From Abyssibacter sp. (GTDB lineage Bacteria; Pseudomonadota; Gammaproteobacteria; Nevskiales; OUC007): a stretch of DNA of 36,480 bases. Both the position numbers and the translations under genes were made by a program. The stretch is taken from NCBI GenBank assembly GCA_023146115.1, contig JAGLCS010000105.1:1-36480 (forward strand). The letters run 5' to 3'. The first letter of the stretch is position 1; every line of letters starts with the position of its first letter. The notes under the pieces are model-generated. The model was not told the origin of the DNA. It saw only the letters and a program-made list of their open reading frames with translations, and searched no databases. Below, one piece after another: positions 1 to 8,546 of the stretch.

Positions 1-1376
1 ATGGACTCGCTGAAGCTGATGACGATCGGCGCGGAAACCAACCCGGTGACCGAATCATCCAGCGTCGCCGGACTCATGGCAGGGTCGGTCACGCCCGCCA
101 CACCCAGCGCGCGAGGAGCGGACAGATCCGGCGAACTGAACGTGCGGTAGTCCAGCACCAGATAGGCGCTGTCGCCACTCAGGCTGTCGTAGGCGACATC
201 CGTCGAAGGTGCGGCGATGTTGCCGGCGCTGTCCAGCAAGGCTTCGCGCGCCAGCCATAGCTGTACGCGTTCACCTGCCGGCAATGCGGCATCCGTTTCC
301 ACCGTCACGGTGCTGCCGGATACCGTGGCGGCAGCCACTGCCACCGTTGTCTGTGTGGGTGCCTCACCAATGAGCACCAGCGCGTCGTCGGCATCCATGC
401 CCGGCTGCAAGGCCTCGCTGAATTCGACGACAAAACCGTTCGGCGCCACGCCATCGATACGGCTGGCCAGCGGCGCGGGACTGACGCTGTCGTCGACCAC
501 GCCATCGGTGGATTCGACATGCGGCGGAATGCCGTCACCGTTCGGATAGGGATCGACGGTGACAGTGGCGAGATCCATGACCCCACCATCGTTGGTGGTG
601 GCAAAGGAGATCGACGACGCGTCGGTCGGCTCGTCGTCCAGTTCGGTGCAGCTCGGCAGAGAAGCCGATGTGGTCACGATCTCGTGCCCGCCGACAGCGA
701 CGCGCACACACGAGTCGGCATAAACGCCGGCGAAGCTGAACAGGCCGGCACTGTCCGTGGTCGCCGTGCGATTGGCGCCGCTATCGTAGGTGGCGGCCAC
801 GCCGACATTGCCGTCCTGATCGAATTCCACGCCCTGGAACTCCAGGGTGACCTGCACGCCGGACACCGCAGCGCCGGTCTCGGCGTTGCGGACAGTGCCG
901 CGAACCTCGGTATTCAACGCAGGCAAGCGCACCGGGCCTGTATCGACGTTGAAGTTGTTGATGAACACAGGATCATCGCCAGGGTTGGCGATGACATCGG
1001 CATCGGGGCTCACCCGAACCGTCGCACCCATGTGGGGCATCTCCAGTTCGCCGGTGTCCAGCACCAGAGTGATCGGTCCGTTGGCGTCGTTGGCGCCGAT
1101 ACCGGACGTTCCGGAGACCACGACCCCGGGCAACTCGAACTGACCCGCATCATTCGTGACGGCCGATACCGCCGCCTTGACGACCGCGCCGGTGTACCGA
1201 ACAACGACCCCCTCAATCGGGCTGCCGTTGCTGTCGAGCACCGTGCCGGTCACCGTGCCGGACAACGTCGTCACTTCATTCGGCGTGTCGTCTTCGTCGG
1301 GCGACATGCAGCCCGTAAGCGCCAACGCCATACAGACCATGCCGGCCTGAACCCACCGCAAACCACGAAAAGACAT
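1..1376 (-). CDS. Partial surface lipoprotein with Ig-like/carboxypeptidase-regulatory-like domains (C-terminus beyond window)
   Basis: An uninterrupted minus-strand reading frame starts at ATG 1376 and runs off the window start, so the C-terminus is missing (458 codons seen). Residues 1-23 form a lipoprotein signal with lipobox L20-T-G-C23. The residue after the cysteine is Met, not Asp, which by the E. coli rule favours the outer membrane. Residues about 35-90 look like a carboxypeptidase-regulatory/Ig-like fold (GTVTGTVLDSNGSPIEGV). A similar segment lies around residues 150-230. Further on, 'VVEFSEALQPGMDADD' and 'LPAGERVQLWL' resemble a bacterial SbsA/Big_5 Ig-like domain, and a second such domain seems to begin at the window edge (VISFSES). 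A GGGGAG ribosome site lies 5 bases before the start, and a small inverted repeat sits just upstream (1390-1395/1401-1406). A surface-exposed structural or adhesive role is inferred; the substrate is unknown. Confidence 0.8.
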   Translation of the reverse strand, partial: MSFRGLRWVQAGMVCMALALTGCMSPDEDDTPNEVTTLSGTVTGTVLDSNGSPIEGVVVRYTGAVVKAAVSAVTNDAGQFELPGVVVSGTSGIGANDANGPITLVLDTGELEMPHMGATVRVSPDADVIANPGDDPVFINNFNVDTGPVRLPALNTEVRGTVRNAETGAAVSGVQVTLEFQGVEFDQDGNVGVAATYDSGANRTATTDSAGLFSFAGVYADSCVRVAVGGHEIVTTSASLPSCTELDDEPTDASSISFATTNDGGVMDLATVTVDPYPNGDGIPPHVESTDGVVDDSVSPAPLASRIDGVAPNGFVVEFSEALQPGMDADDALVLIGEAPTQTTVAVAAATVSGSTVTVETDAALPAGERVQLWLAREALLDSAGNIAAPSTDVAYDSLSGDSAYLVLDYRTFSSPDLSAPRALGVAGVTDPAMSPATLDDSVTGLVSAPIVISFSES

Positions 1377-1569
1377 ACCAACTCCCCGGGCGATCTCTTG
1401 GATCGCCGCTAACCGTCAATGGTCCGGTGGCGCGCGGCCACCCAACATCATGTTTGCTTGATTCTTGCCTACGATTCCCCGAACGTCGCAAATGTGTATT
1501 GCGCCGCGCCTAAAGCATGTCGCAAGAACGGTGCCTTAATCCACACGCAGCGTACAGTATCCAGGGAAC

Positions 1570-1588
1570 TCGCCCCGACATGGGGCGA
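1570..1588 (+). promoter_or_regulatory. Leader hairpin upstream of TonB-dependent receptor
   Basis: TCGCCCC (1570-1576) and GGGGCGA (1582-1588) form a perfect 7-base-pair stem around the loop GACAT. It ends 16 bases before the receptor start codon, next to the purine-rich ribosome site around 1591-1601. A role in controlling translation or mRNA stability is inferred. No U-tract follows, so it is not an obvious terminator. The rest of the divergent spacer 1377-1604 shows no convincing promoter. Confidence 0.35.
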
Positions 1589-1604
1589 AACACGGGGTGG
1601 GGTC

Positions 1605-4097
1605 ATGATCGAATCGAGCACGATGCGTCGGGTGTGCGCGGTCTGCGCGTTCGCGGGGATGGGACTGGTACCAGCGGCGCTGGCGCAATCGGAGGCAGAC
1701 GAGATCGAAACCGTGCCCACGATTCCGGTCGCGGCACTTGATCCCGAGGACGTTCCGACAGAAATGGATGCGGACACCATCGAACTCGAAGAATTGGTGG
1801 TCACCGCGCAGAAAACGCGGCAGACACTGCGCGAGGTTCCGGCGTCGGTCTCCGCGATCAGCGGCGAACAACTGGCCGAAGCCAACATCCTGCTGCCCAA
1901 CGACGTCAATAATTACGTTCCCAACCTCACGATGAAGATCACGCCGTATCTCAGCGAGGTACGTATTCGCGGCTATGGCACGACCATATCGAACCTCGGG
2001 GCCGAGTCCTCGGTCGGCACGGTCATCGACGGCGTGTATTACGGCCGCTCGACATTCCTGTCGTCGATGCTCTACGACGTCGGGCAGTTCGAGGTCATAC
2101 GTGGGCCGCAGGGTTCGTTATTCGGCAAGAACACCATTGCCGGCGTGCTCAATCTGACCACCCGCGAACCGGAGCCGTACAGCGAGGCATCGATCCGGCT
2201 GATCGGCACGGACAACCTGGATCAGCGCATTGCCCAGGGCGGCGTGACCATCCCGCTGTCTGACACGGCGGCGGTGCGCATTGCCGGCGCGTCCTACGGC
2301 ATCGACGGGATTCTCTACAACACCTTGCTGGATCGCCCCGAAGCGGATTTCAACGCAACCTACGGCCGTATCAAGCTGCGGCTGCCGGAGTTCGGTTATG
2401 GCGGCCGCATCACCCTGGGCGCCAGCATCGCGAACCAGTCGTTCAACAACAATGCGTTTCAGATCGCGGAGCTGACACCCACGGTTTTCGAATACATGCA
2501 GCAGTTCGATCCACAGGTGGAAACCGACCCGCTCAACGAGCTCGTGTCCAGTAACGTGCCGGCGTTCGCGAAGGTCGAGACCCGCTCCGCACAGGCCAAC
2601 ATCGAGTATCCGCTGAACGGGTGGCTGGGCGTTCCCACCGTAGATCTGACGTCCATTTCCGGGTATGCACGAACGACGACGATCGAGCGCGACATCGACT
2701 TCGATTTCTCCCCCGTACCGGCGCTGCTCTACACGCTGCAGGAACCCAGCCCGTATGAACAGTACTCGCAGGAGCTGCGCGTCAGCGGGCTGGCCGACAG
2801 CCTGTTCGGCCTGTTCGGCGAAACCGAGTTTATCCTCGGCGCTTACTACTTCGACGCCGATTCGTTCAATAACGAGTTCATCGAAATCGAGGACCTGGGC
2901 GCTCTTGCCGGCCTGGTGCTGGCCAACCAGGCGGACAACCCGGGCAGCGGCGATGTCGTGCCGACGCCTGGCCTCGGTGGCGGTATTCCGATTCCGCCGG
3001 CGGTGGTCGACGCGCTGACCCAGATCGTCATGTCGCCGCTGGCCGCGGAAATCTTCGCCGCGCAGGGACAAAACGAGAACGTGCTGCTGACGCTGTCGCA
3101 ACAGCAACGCTCCATGGCACTGTTCGGACAGGTCACGACCGAAATCCTCAAGGACCTCCACGCAATTGTTGGATTGCGCGTAGGACGCGAAGACAAGGAT
3201 GCGTATCTGACCTCGACGGCGCCAGACGGCGCGATCTTCATTCCGGCAGTGATCGGACAATCCAATCACCAGTCATCGCTATCGCGCTCCGAAGATGAAG
3301 TCTCGCCCAAGCTGGGACTGCGCTACGACATGGGGCGTCGCGCATCCACTTACGCCATCTGGGCGCGCGGCTTCAAGAGCGGCGGCTTCAACGGGATTCC
3401 TCTCAACGATGAGAATCTGGAATTCGAACCGGAACGCGCCGACAGCTATGAAGTTGGCTTTAAGGCCCGCCTGCTGAACAACACGTTGCACACCAATATC
3501 GCGATATTCCATACGGATTTCGAGAACTTGCAGGTCTCCACGTTCACGGGCTCCGAGTTGTCGGTGCTCAACGCAGCGGCCGCACGGACACGTGGTTTTG
3601 AGGCCGATCTGCGATGGCTCCCACCGATCCGCGCATTCGAACTCGACGCCAGCGTCGGCTACACCGACGCCTATTACACCAGCTACCCCAATGCGCCGGC
3701 GCCGGCGTTCAGCGACGACAGCTCGCAGGACCTCACCGGGCAGACCCTGCAGAATGCACCGAAGTGGTCGGTTAGCGTGCTACCCAAGCTTCTGCTGCCC
3801 GGCTTTTCGCCATCCTGGGGCATCATCGTCAATCTGGAAGCGCTCTACACCAGCGAACGGTACCTGGACGTGGATCTGGACCCGGCCACGTTGCAGGACG
3901 ACACGATCACCTATAACGCCCGCCTGTCCGTCGGCGCGGTGGACCGTGCCTGGGGCCTGACCGTCTCGTTGCAGAACATCACCGACGAGCGCGTCCTCAG
4001 CCAGGTCACGGACCTGGCCGTGGCGCCCGGCAACTATGGTGCAGTGACCACCACCGTGGGGCGCAGCGTGTATGGCGCACTCAGCTTCGAGTTCTAA
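1605..4097 (+). CDS. TonB-dependent outer-membrane receptor
   Basis: This 830-residue protein imports a ligand (siderophore, cofactor, glycan or other small molecule) across the outer membrane using TonB energy. A signal peptide occupies residues 1-28 (cleavage after ALAQ). A TonB-box-like segment ELEELVVTAQK (residues 60-70) is followed by the plug domain (about 76-190) with VRIRGYG, IDGVYYGR and the classic VIRGPQGSLFGKNTIAG. The rest is a 22-strand-type barrel with RGFKSGGFNG and ERADSYEVGFK, typical of the family, and it ends in Phe like most barrel proteins. The frame stays open to 1419, but ATG 1605 directly precedes the signal peptide and has a purine-rich site (GGGGTGGGG). ATG 1623 is an alternative. 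The acidic stretch 29-58 between signal and TonB box is unassigned. The ligand cannot be told from sequence, and no siderophore gene is adjacent. Confidence 0.93.
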   Translation: MIESSTMRRVCAVCAFAGMGLVPAALAQSEADEIETVPTIPVAALDPEDVPTEMDADTIELEELVVTAQKTRQTLREVPASVSAISGEQLAEANILLPNDVNNYVPNLTMKITPYLSEVRIRGYGTTISNLGAESSVGTVIDGVYYGRSTFLSSMLYDVGQFEVIRGPQGSLFGKNTIAGVLNLTTREPEPYSEASIRLIGTDNLDQRIAQGGVTIPLSDTAAVRIAGASYGIDGILYNTLLDRPEADFNATYGRIKLRLPEFGYGGRITLGASIANQSFNNNAFQIAELTPTVFEYMQQFDPQVETDPLNELVSSNVPAFAKVETRSAQANIEYPLNGWLGVPTVDLTSISGYARTTTIERDIDFDFSPVPALLYTLQEPSPYEQYSQELRVSGLADSLFGLFGETEFILGAYYFDADSFNNEFIEIEDLGALAGLVLANQADNPGSGDVVPTPGLGGGIPIPPAVVDALTQIVMSPLAAEIFAAQGQNENVLLTLSQQQRSMALFGQVTTEILKDLHAIVGLRVGREDKDAYLTSTAPDGAIFIPAVIGQSNHQSSLSRSEDEVSPKLGLRYDMGRRASTYAIWARGFKSGGFNGIPLNDENLEFEPERADSYEVGFKARLLNNTLHTNIAIFHTDFENLQVSTFTGSELSVLNAAAARTRGFEADLRWLPPIRAFELDASVGYTDAYYTSYPNAPAPAFSDDSSQDLTGQTLQNAPKWSVSVLPKLLLPGFSPSWGIIVNLEALYTSERYLDVDLDPATLQDDTITYNARLSVGAVDRAWGLTVSLQNITDERVLSQVTDLAVAPGNYGAVTTTVGRSVYGALSFEF

Positions 4098-4129
4098 GGT
4101 CCGTCACGGCCAGCGCGGCAAAGCACGGA

Positions 4130-4897
4130 TCAGAAGTCGTAGTCGTCATTGTCGACATCAAAGTCGACATCGGTGAGGCCCGGGTTCAGCGCAAAGTCAC
4201 GGAAGGTGTAGAACTCCATCAACTGGCCGTCGGCATGCCACATGCGGATCTGTGCCGGCAGGCCATTGTCCTCGTAGAAACAGAGCTCGCGCTTGCCGAC
4301 CGGATAAGGGGCGTTGTCGTCGTCCGGCGGCGGCCCTTGCGGCAGCAGACAACGGGCGGGCGCCTGGTGCACGGAGCGATCGGAGATATCCACAGCCGGC
4401 TCGGTGCCTCCCGAGGTCGCACGCTGCGCCTCGATGCCGGAGTGCAGCTTCTGCGCGAGATTGAAGATGCCACCTTCATGCGGCGGCCGCAGATTACCCG
4501 CGCGTTTCACGAACGAGCCCTGGGGATCCAGCGACATGGTCCACCCGAACCAACCCGGCTGGTGAAACTTGATCTTGCCCTTGTAACGGTCGGTGCAAAA
4601 GATGATTTCGCGCCCCTCTTCGGGGCCGGGCAGCCAGCGCATGTACCGGCATTCAGGCGAACGCTGATGCTTCATGAACAGCGTCTCGACCGGCTGCAGT
4701 TCACCATCGACGCGCTGCTGCTTGGTCATCGTCGCGGTGTAGCCGTCGAGGCGGGAAACCGTGTCAACGAAGCGCAGCAGCAGCTCCGCCGCCTGGTCGC
4801 GAGTGGACGCCGCCGCTTCCTCGACTGGGTCGCCGGCGTGTAGTGGTGGCGCGGCCACGGCCCAGACCAGCACAGCCGCCAAACCCAGCCTGCTCAT
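4130..4897 (-). CDS. DUF1571-family periplasmic protein
   Basis: A 255-residue exported protein with a signal peptide at residues 1-22 (cleavage after PPLHA). The core fits the DUF1571 family: LDGYTATMTKQQRVDGEL, then LFMKHQRSPECRYMRWLPG, then EGREIIFCTDRYKGKI, and a late segment YEDNGLPAQIRMW. The family has no firmly known function; a LolA-like half-barrel that binds lipid is possible but is inference here. The C-terminus is strongly acidic (DVDFDVDNDDYDF). Its ATG overlaps the stop of the upstream gene by one base (TGATG), so the two are probably translationally coupled. It faces the TonB receptor gene tail to tail with 32 bases between and no clear terminator. Confidence 0.7.
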   Translation of the reverse strand: MSRLGLAAVLVWAVAAPPLHAGDPVEEAAASTRDQAAELLLRFVDTVSRLDGYTATMTKQQRVDGELQPVETLFMKHQRSPECRYMRWLPGPEEGREIIFCTDRYKGKIKFHQPGWFGWTMSLDPQGSFVKRAGNLRPPHEGGIFNLAQKLHSGIEAQRATSGGTEPAVDISDRSVHQAPARCLLPQGPPPDDDNAPYPVGKRELCFYEDNGLPAQIRMWHADGQLMEFYTFRDFALNPGLTDVDFDVDNDDYDF

Positions 4898-5670
4898 CAG
4901 ATTCCGAACCCCACCGATAACGTTGCATTCACATAATCGGACTGGATGCCGGCTTCACCGTTTAGAAACAACGCACCAAACCAGCGCGACACGCCGACCG
5001 CAAGGCGGGCAGCGTTCACGGTTTCAGCATCCAGTGAAGACTCACCGAAAGACACATCAAAGCGGCTGGTCGACCAACCGGCATTGCCGTAGACCGTCAT
5101 CGTTCCCAGTCGACGCCGCAGCGCCAGGTCTGCGCCGATGGAGTCCAGCTCCACGTCGTCCTCCCCGATCAGCGAGGAGTAGGCACCGCGCGCCGCGACC
5201 TCCCAGCCGGACATGCCGGAAACGGGCCACGCCCACCCGATACTCGCACCGAGCACGCCGTAGCCGGAATCCGGTATGGCGGAAGCCATGGCGCCCAGCG
5301 ACCAGCCGGAATCCAAGGCCATCTCGCCGGCCACACCAATCTGCCCCAGCAGCGTCGTGTCCTGTCCGAACACGCGGGACCAGGCATCGTCGTGCTGCAC
5401 CGACGACATCGACGCGACGCCGGCACCGAGCCCCCAGTAGCCGGACAGCGGGCGGACATGCTGCCACTGCCGAAACTGGTAAGCGTTCGCGGCATCCTCT
5501 GCAATCGCTTGAAAGTCCGCCTGCGAGGCATCGCGCAGTCGATCGAAATCGAAGGCCTGTGCCGCCGGCGCCGCCGCCCACACAAGCAGCCACAGAACTC
5601 GCCGAACGACACGGGCGAATACGGCATCACACTGCCGGTGATTGTTGGCTCCCGCCATCCGATCCTTCAT
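4897..5670 (-). CDS. Exported beta-barrel-like protein of unknown function
   Basis: A 257-residue protein not assigned to a named family. Residues 1-37 look like a long signal peptide (R-rich start, LLVWAAAPAAQA). The mature part begins with a helical stretch (FDFDRLRDASQADFQAIAEDAANAY without breaks). From about residue 77 it shows alternating hydrophobic and glycine-rich strands (GYWGLGAGVASM, YGVLGASIGWAW, MTVYGNAGWSTSRFDVSF, ATLSVGFGI) as in small outer-membrane barrels. ATG 5670 was chosen because GAGGTG lies 7 bases upstream; ATG 5685 and 5658 are alternatives. It precedes and is coupled to the DUF1571 gene, so the two products may act together. A barrel fold is likely; the role is unknown. 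Confidence 0.65.
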   Translation of the reverse strand: MKDRMAGANNHRQCDAVFARVVRRVLWLLVWAAAPAAQAFDFDRLRDASQADFQAIAEDAANAYQFRQWQHVRPLSGYWGLGAGVASMSSVQHDDAWSRVFGQDTTLLGQIGVAGEMALDSGWSLGAMASAIPDSGYGVLGASIGWAWPVSGMSGWEVAARGAYSSLIGEDDVELDSIGADLALRRRLGTMTVYGNAGWSTSRFDVSFGESSLDAETVNAARLAVGVSRWFGALFLNGEAGIQSDYVNATLSVGFGI

Positions 5671-5802
5671 AGACGTGCACCTCATTGGCCTGCCCTGGCG
5701 AGTCTGGTCCTGCTCCCCGTCGCTGAACGCCGGACGTAACGCCCGGTCATACCCTGAAGCACCAGCGATTGATAAGCCGCGCGGGAGCGCATGATGCATA
5801 CA

Positions 5803-5821
5803 ACGGCAAGATTCTTGCCGT
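5803..5821. promoter_or_regulatory. Perfect 19-base dyad, candidate operator
   Basis: ACGGCAAGATTCTTGCCGT is a perfect inverted repeat with 9-base arms and one central base. It lies between two divergent genes (starts at 5670 minus and 5859 plus), 37 bases before the plus-strand start. No gene ends here, so a terminator role is unlikely, and its symmetry suits a dimeric repressor or activator. The rest of spacer 5671-5858 shows no clear promoter; TACATA at 5831-5836 could be a -10 element for the plus-strand gene. Confidence 0.5.
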
Positions 5822-5858
5822 CTGGCAGTCTACATAAGTCGAATCCGGAGAAACGGCC

Positions 5859-6773
5859 ATGAAGTCCGTACGCAACCTGGTTTTCTCATCGGTGGCCTGC
5901 CTCGCAGCGCTCGGCACGGCCGCGGCCCAGGAATCCGGCGCGGAAGCCGAGGAACCGTCGCTCTGGGAACGCCTGGCCGCCGAACGCAACGTCACGTTGC
6001 CCCCGCGATACGGCGTGGGTCTGATTTACGTCGGCTACAGTCACGACATTCGGATCGACGAGTTGCGCATCGCTTCCGACGACGGTCGCCGCGGCGGCAT
6101 CGACTTCGTTGAATCGGACGACTCGGAAATGACCAATCGGCAGCTGCAACTGCGCGCAGATGCTTGGCTGCTGCCGTTTCTGAATGTCTTTGCGCAGGTG
6201 GGCGCCGCGGACAATACGCTGAGTACGAACGTCAGCGTGGACGGCGAGGACATTGTTGCGTTCGTCGGCGACGAGAGCCGCTGTGCGCCGGACGCCTCGC
6301 CGCGGCCGGCGCTTTGCGACCAGACGTTCACGGCCGTGGGCAAGCAGGAACCTGGTGGTGAGGTCTACACGCTGGGCGCCCTGCTCGCGCTCGGCCGCGG
6401 ATCGTATTTCGCGCTCGGCGGCCTCGCCTACACCTGGGCGGACCTGGACACGGCGGATGCGCCCATGGAAACCCTGGCGCTGTCCCCCCGGATAGGTCGC
6501 CGCTTCGGCCTCGGAAACCACGGCGAACTGGCGGTTTACGTCGGCGCGTTGCACATCGATGCCCATGTGGAGTTCAGCCGGAGTGCGACGGTGCCCACAC
6601 CGAATGGCAGCACGATCGTGACCCTGACCGCCGACATCACCAACAAGGATCCGTGGAGTTACGTGCTTGGCACCAATTGGGACATGCAAAACGGCTGGAA
6701 CCTTCAAGCGGAACTCGGTCACGGCGCGTCACGCGATGGATTCATCGCTTCGCTGACGCGCCGATTTCCCTAA
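5859..6773 (+). CDS. Exported outer-membrane barrel-like protein of unknown function
   Basis: A 304-residue protein with a clear signal peptide (residues 1-24, cleavage after TAAAQ) and GGAG eight bases before ATG 5859. The mature part begins with an acidic stretch, then shows amphipathic strand patterns such as RYGVGLIYVGYSHDIRI, LQLRADAWLLPFLNVFAQVG, GSYFALGGLAYTWADLD and WNLQAELGHGASRDGFIA, consistent with an outer-membrane barrel of about 10-12 strands. Two cysteines (CAPDASPRPALC) bracket a probable loop. The end, SLTRRFP, lacks the usual terminal aromatic residue. No family was recognised. It is divergent from the barrel/DUF1571 pair and shares the dyad at 5803-5821 with it, so co-regulation is possible. 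Confidence 0.65.
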   Translation: MKSVRNLVFSSVACLAALGTAAAQESGAEAEEPSLWERLAAERNVTLPPRYGVGLIYVGYSHDIRIDELRIASDDGRRGGIDFVESDDSEMTNRQLQLRADAWLLPFLNVFAQVGAADNTLSTNVSVDGEDIVAFVGDESRCAPDASPRPALCDQTFTAVGKQEPGGEVYTLGALLALGRGSYFALGGLAYTWADLDTADAPMETLALSPRIGRRFGLGNHGELAVYVGALHIDAHVEFSRSATVPTPNGSTIVTLTADITNKDPWSYVLGTNWDMQNGWNLQAELGHGASRDGFIASLTRRFP

Positions 6774-6793
6774 GCGGCGCTTTATCCGCCGCT
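6773..6793. terminator. Hairpin between convergent genes
   Basis: AGCGGCG (6773-6779) and CGCCGCT (6787-6793) pair perfectly around a 7-base loop. The arms overlap both stop codons: TAA of the plus-strand gene (6771-6773) and TAG of the minus-strand protease gene (6794-6792). There is no U-tract, so it may only be a weak bidirectional terminator or an mRNA-end stabiliser. Confidence 0.35.
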
Positions 6794-8339
6794 AACGCGT
6801 TGCGGTCGGTGTTGCTGTCGACGCGGCCGTTGGGCTAGAACCACCGCCGAGGTACTGCCAAGCCGCGTACAGATCAATCAGGCCATAACCGTAGGCGTCA
6901 TCCACACCGCGACGACCCAAATCGATGGCGGTGGCGGTCAGCGCCTCGCGCACCTCGGCTCCGGTGAGCGTCGGATCGCTGCTGAACAGCACGGCCGCGG
7001 CACCGGAGACATGCGGCGCCGACATCGATGTGCCGTTGTAGAGCTCATAGGAATACTCTTCCAGCATCGTCGTAACGGTGGCGTCCACACCCACCGATGT
7101 CAGCAAGGCCGATCCGTCTTCCTGTGAAATGCTGATGGCCGGAATCGACGAACTGTCCTCGCCCAAGGTCCCCAGAAAGGCACCCGGTTCGTTGTTGTAA
7201 ATCACCACGGCGGCGCCGCCACCGGCCTCGACCGCCGCGATTTTCTCGGCAAAGGAATTGTCGCCACGCTCACACAGCACGACCCGACCGCTCCAGGACG
7301 ACGACCGCTTGCACAGCCGACCGTAGGCCAGCGCGCCGGTTGCCATGCCGTAGGCGGCATTCTCCAGCGCATTCGCCTCGTAGGCGCTTCCGTCGACCTC
7401 GAGGTCTGCCTGCTCGGTGAACGGCACCGTGCTCAGTACCCCGACGCCAGGCGCGGCCAGTTCCACGGCGTCGTTCTTCTGTGAAAAAAGTGCAACGGAC
7501 ATGGTGTCGTCCACCGCCGCGACGGATACCACGGACGAATAGCTTGCCGGGTAATTGTAGGCGCGCGTGCCGCTGTTCCCCGCCGACGCGATCGACAGCG
7601 TACCGACGCTTTCGATCCAGTCGAAGGCCGCTTCTTCCAGCGTCTGCGCACTGCCGCCGCCGAGACTCATGTTGATCACGTTGGCGCCCGCCTCCGCGCA
7701 TTGAAAGGCGATGTCCGCGAGCGTGGACGAGTACGACCACGCACATTCGGGGCCGTCGAAGACCTTGCCGATTAGCACGTTCACCTGTCCGGGCGACACG
7801 CCGACAACGCCGAGGTCGTTATGAACCGCGGCGATGGTGCCGGCGACATGCGTGCCGTGACCACAGGTATCGGTATCCCAACCCGTCGGCGTCCCATCGA
7901 CCAGATTCAGGGCCGCGAGATCATCGTGTGCCGCAGAGATCCCGGAATCGATGATGCAAACCGTGGCGCCTGCGCCGGTCGCCGCACCAGAATCGATCAC
8001 ACCGTCGCGATCCAGGTCCCAGACGTCGCGTGCGCGCACCATGTCGATGCCATAGGGCACCTCCTGCGCCATGGGGTAGCGTTTAACGTCCGGCTCGATC
8101 GAAAGGATCCGCTTGTTACGGCGCAGCCGGTCGATCACGCCCGCCGGCGCCGAGACCACGAAGGCGTTGATCGCATCGAAGCGGTAGTGCCGTTCCAGCG
8201 AGCTTTCTTGGCCCAGTGCATTGGCGACCGCAGCCATTTTTCCCGGCTTGACTTCAATCCAGACCCGCTGCTTGGCCGCAGCCGAAGCACTGCTGACGTA
8301 CAGACTCGCCATGATTGCGAGCACGACAATTCTCAACAT
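6792..8339 (-). CDS. Secreted subtilisin-like serine protease (S8) with PA-domain insertion
   Basis: A 515-residue preproprotease. Signal peptide at residues 1-21. Residues about 24-87 form an inhibitor I9-like propeptide (QRVWIEVKPGK to ILSIEPDVKRY). The catalytic domain has Asp131 (CIIDSGIS), His161 (CGHGTHVAGT), oxyanion Asn255 (ASAGNSG) and Ser438 (YNGTSMSAPHVSG), so the triad is complete. A protease-associated (PA) domain is inserted at about 305-425 (WSGRVVLCERGDNSFAEKI, GGGAAVVIYNN). The C-terminus is a short Ser/Pro/Thr-rich tail (SSPTAASTATPTATR) that looks like a linker without a following domain. GGGAGG lies nine bases before ATG 8339. It probably degrades extracellular protein for nutrition; the substrate is unknown. 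Confidence 0.95.
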   Translation of the reverse strand: MLRIVVLAIMASLYVSSASAAAKQRVWIEVKPGKMAAVANALGQESSLERHYRFDAINAFVVSAPAGVIDRLRRNKRILSIEPDVKRYPMAQEVPYGIDMVRARDVWDLDRDGVIDSGAATGAGATVCIIDSGISAAHDDLAALNLVDGTPTGWDTDTCGHGTHVAGTIAAVHNDLGVVGVSPGQVNVLIGKVFDGPECAWSYSSTLADIAFQCAEAGANVINMSLGGGSAQTLEEAAFDWIESVGTLSIASAGNSGTRAYNYPASYSSVVSVAAVDDTMSVALFSQKNDAVELAAPGVGVLSTVPFTEQADLEVDGSAYEANALENAAYGMATGALAYGRLCKRSSSWSGRVVLCERGDNSFAEKIAAVEAGGGAAVVIYNNEPGAFLGTLGEDSSSIPAISISQEDGSALLTSVGVDATVTTMLEEYSYELYNGTSMSAPHVSGAAAVLFSSDPTLTGAEVREALTATAIDLGRRGVDDAYGYGLIDLYAAWQYLGGGSSPTAASTATPTATR

Positions 8340-8434
8340 CGCGTGAAACCTCCCTATTCGGATCGATTAACCGCAGTTCCGTCTGCCACACTCTAACCGT
8401 TCGATTTCAATGGCAAAGCCCGACACGGTCGACA

Positions 8435-8458
8435 GTGCAGGCAAGGCTTGCCATGCAC
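8435..8458. repeat. Imperfect inverted repeat in the 8340-8546 gap
   Basis: GTGCA-GGCAAG (8435-8445) and CTTGCC-A-TGCAC (8447-8458) pair with one bulged base. It lies about 90 bases past the FadL stop and 95 bases upstream of the protease start. It could be a late terminator of the FadL transcript (no U-tract) or an operator for the protease. Nothing else was recognised in this 207-base gap. Confidence 0.3.
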
Positions 8459-8546
8459 GACGCCTGTATTCAATGCAAATTCAACGCCGATCTTCGCAGA
8501 TGCCGGAGCCAAATGGAGGGCGCACGCGGCCGGACTGTCGCATCGG

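Noticed and set aside
519-1412. 297-codon plus-strand open frame
   Set aside because: Antisense to the partial lipoprotein gene, which has a lipobox and Ig-like motifs; the shadow is Arg/His/Gly-rich.
2118-3269. 383-codon minus-strand open frame
   Set aside because: It is the antisense shadow of the TonB-receptor gene: composition is Arg/Gly/Gln-rich and it has no signal, motif or ribosome site, while the plus strand encodes clear receptor motifs.
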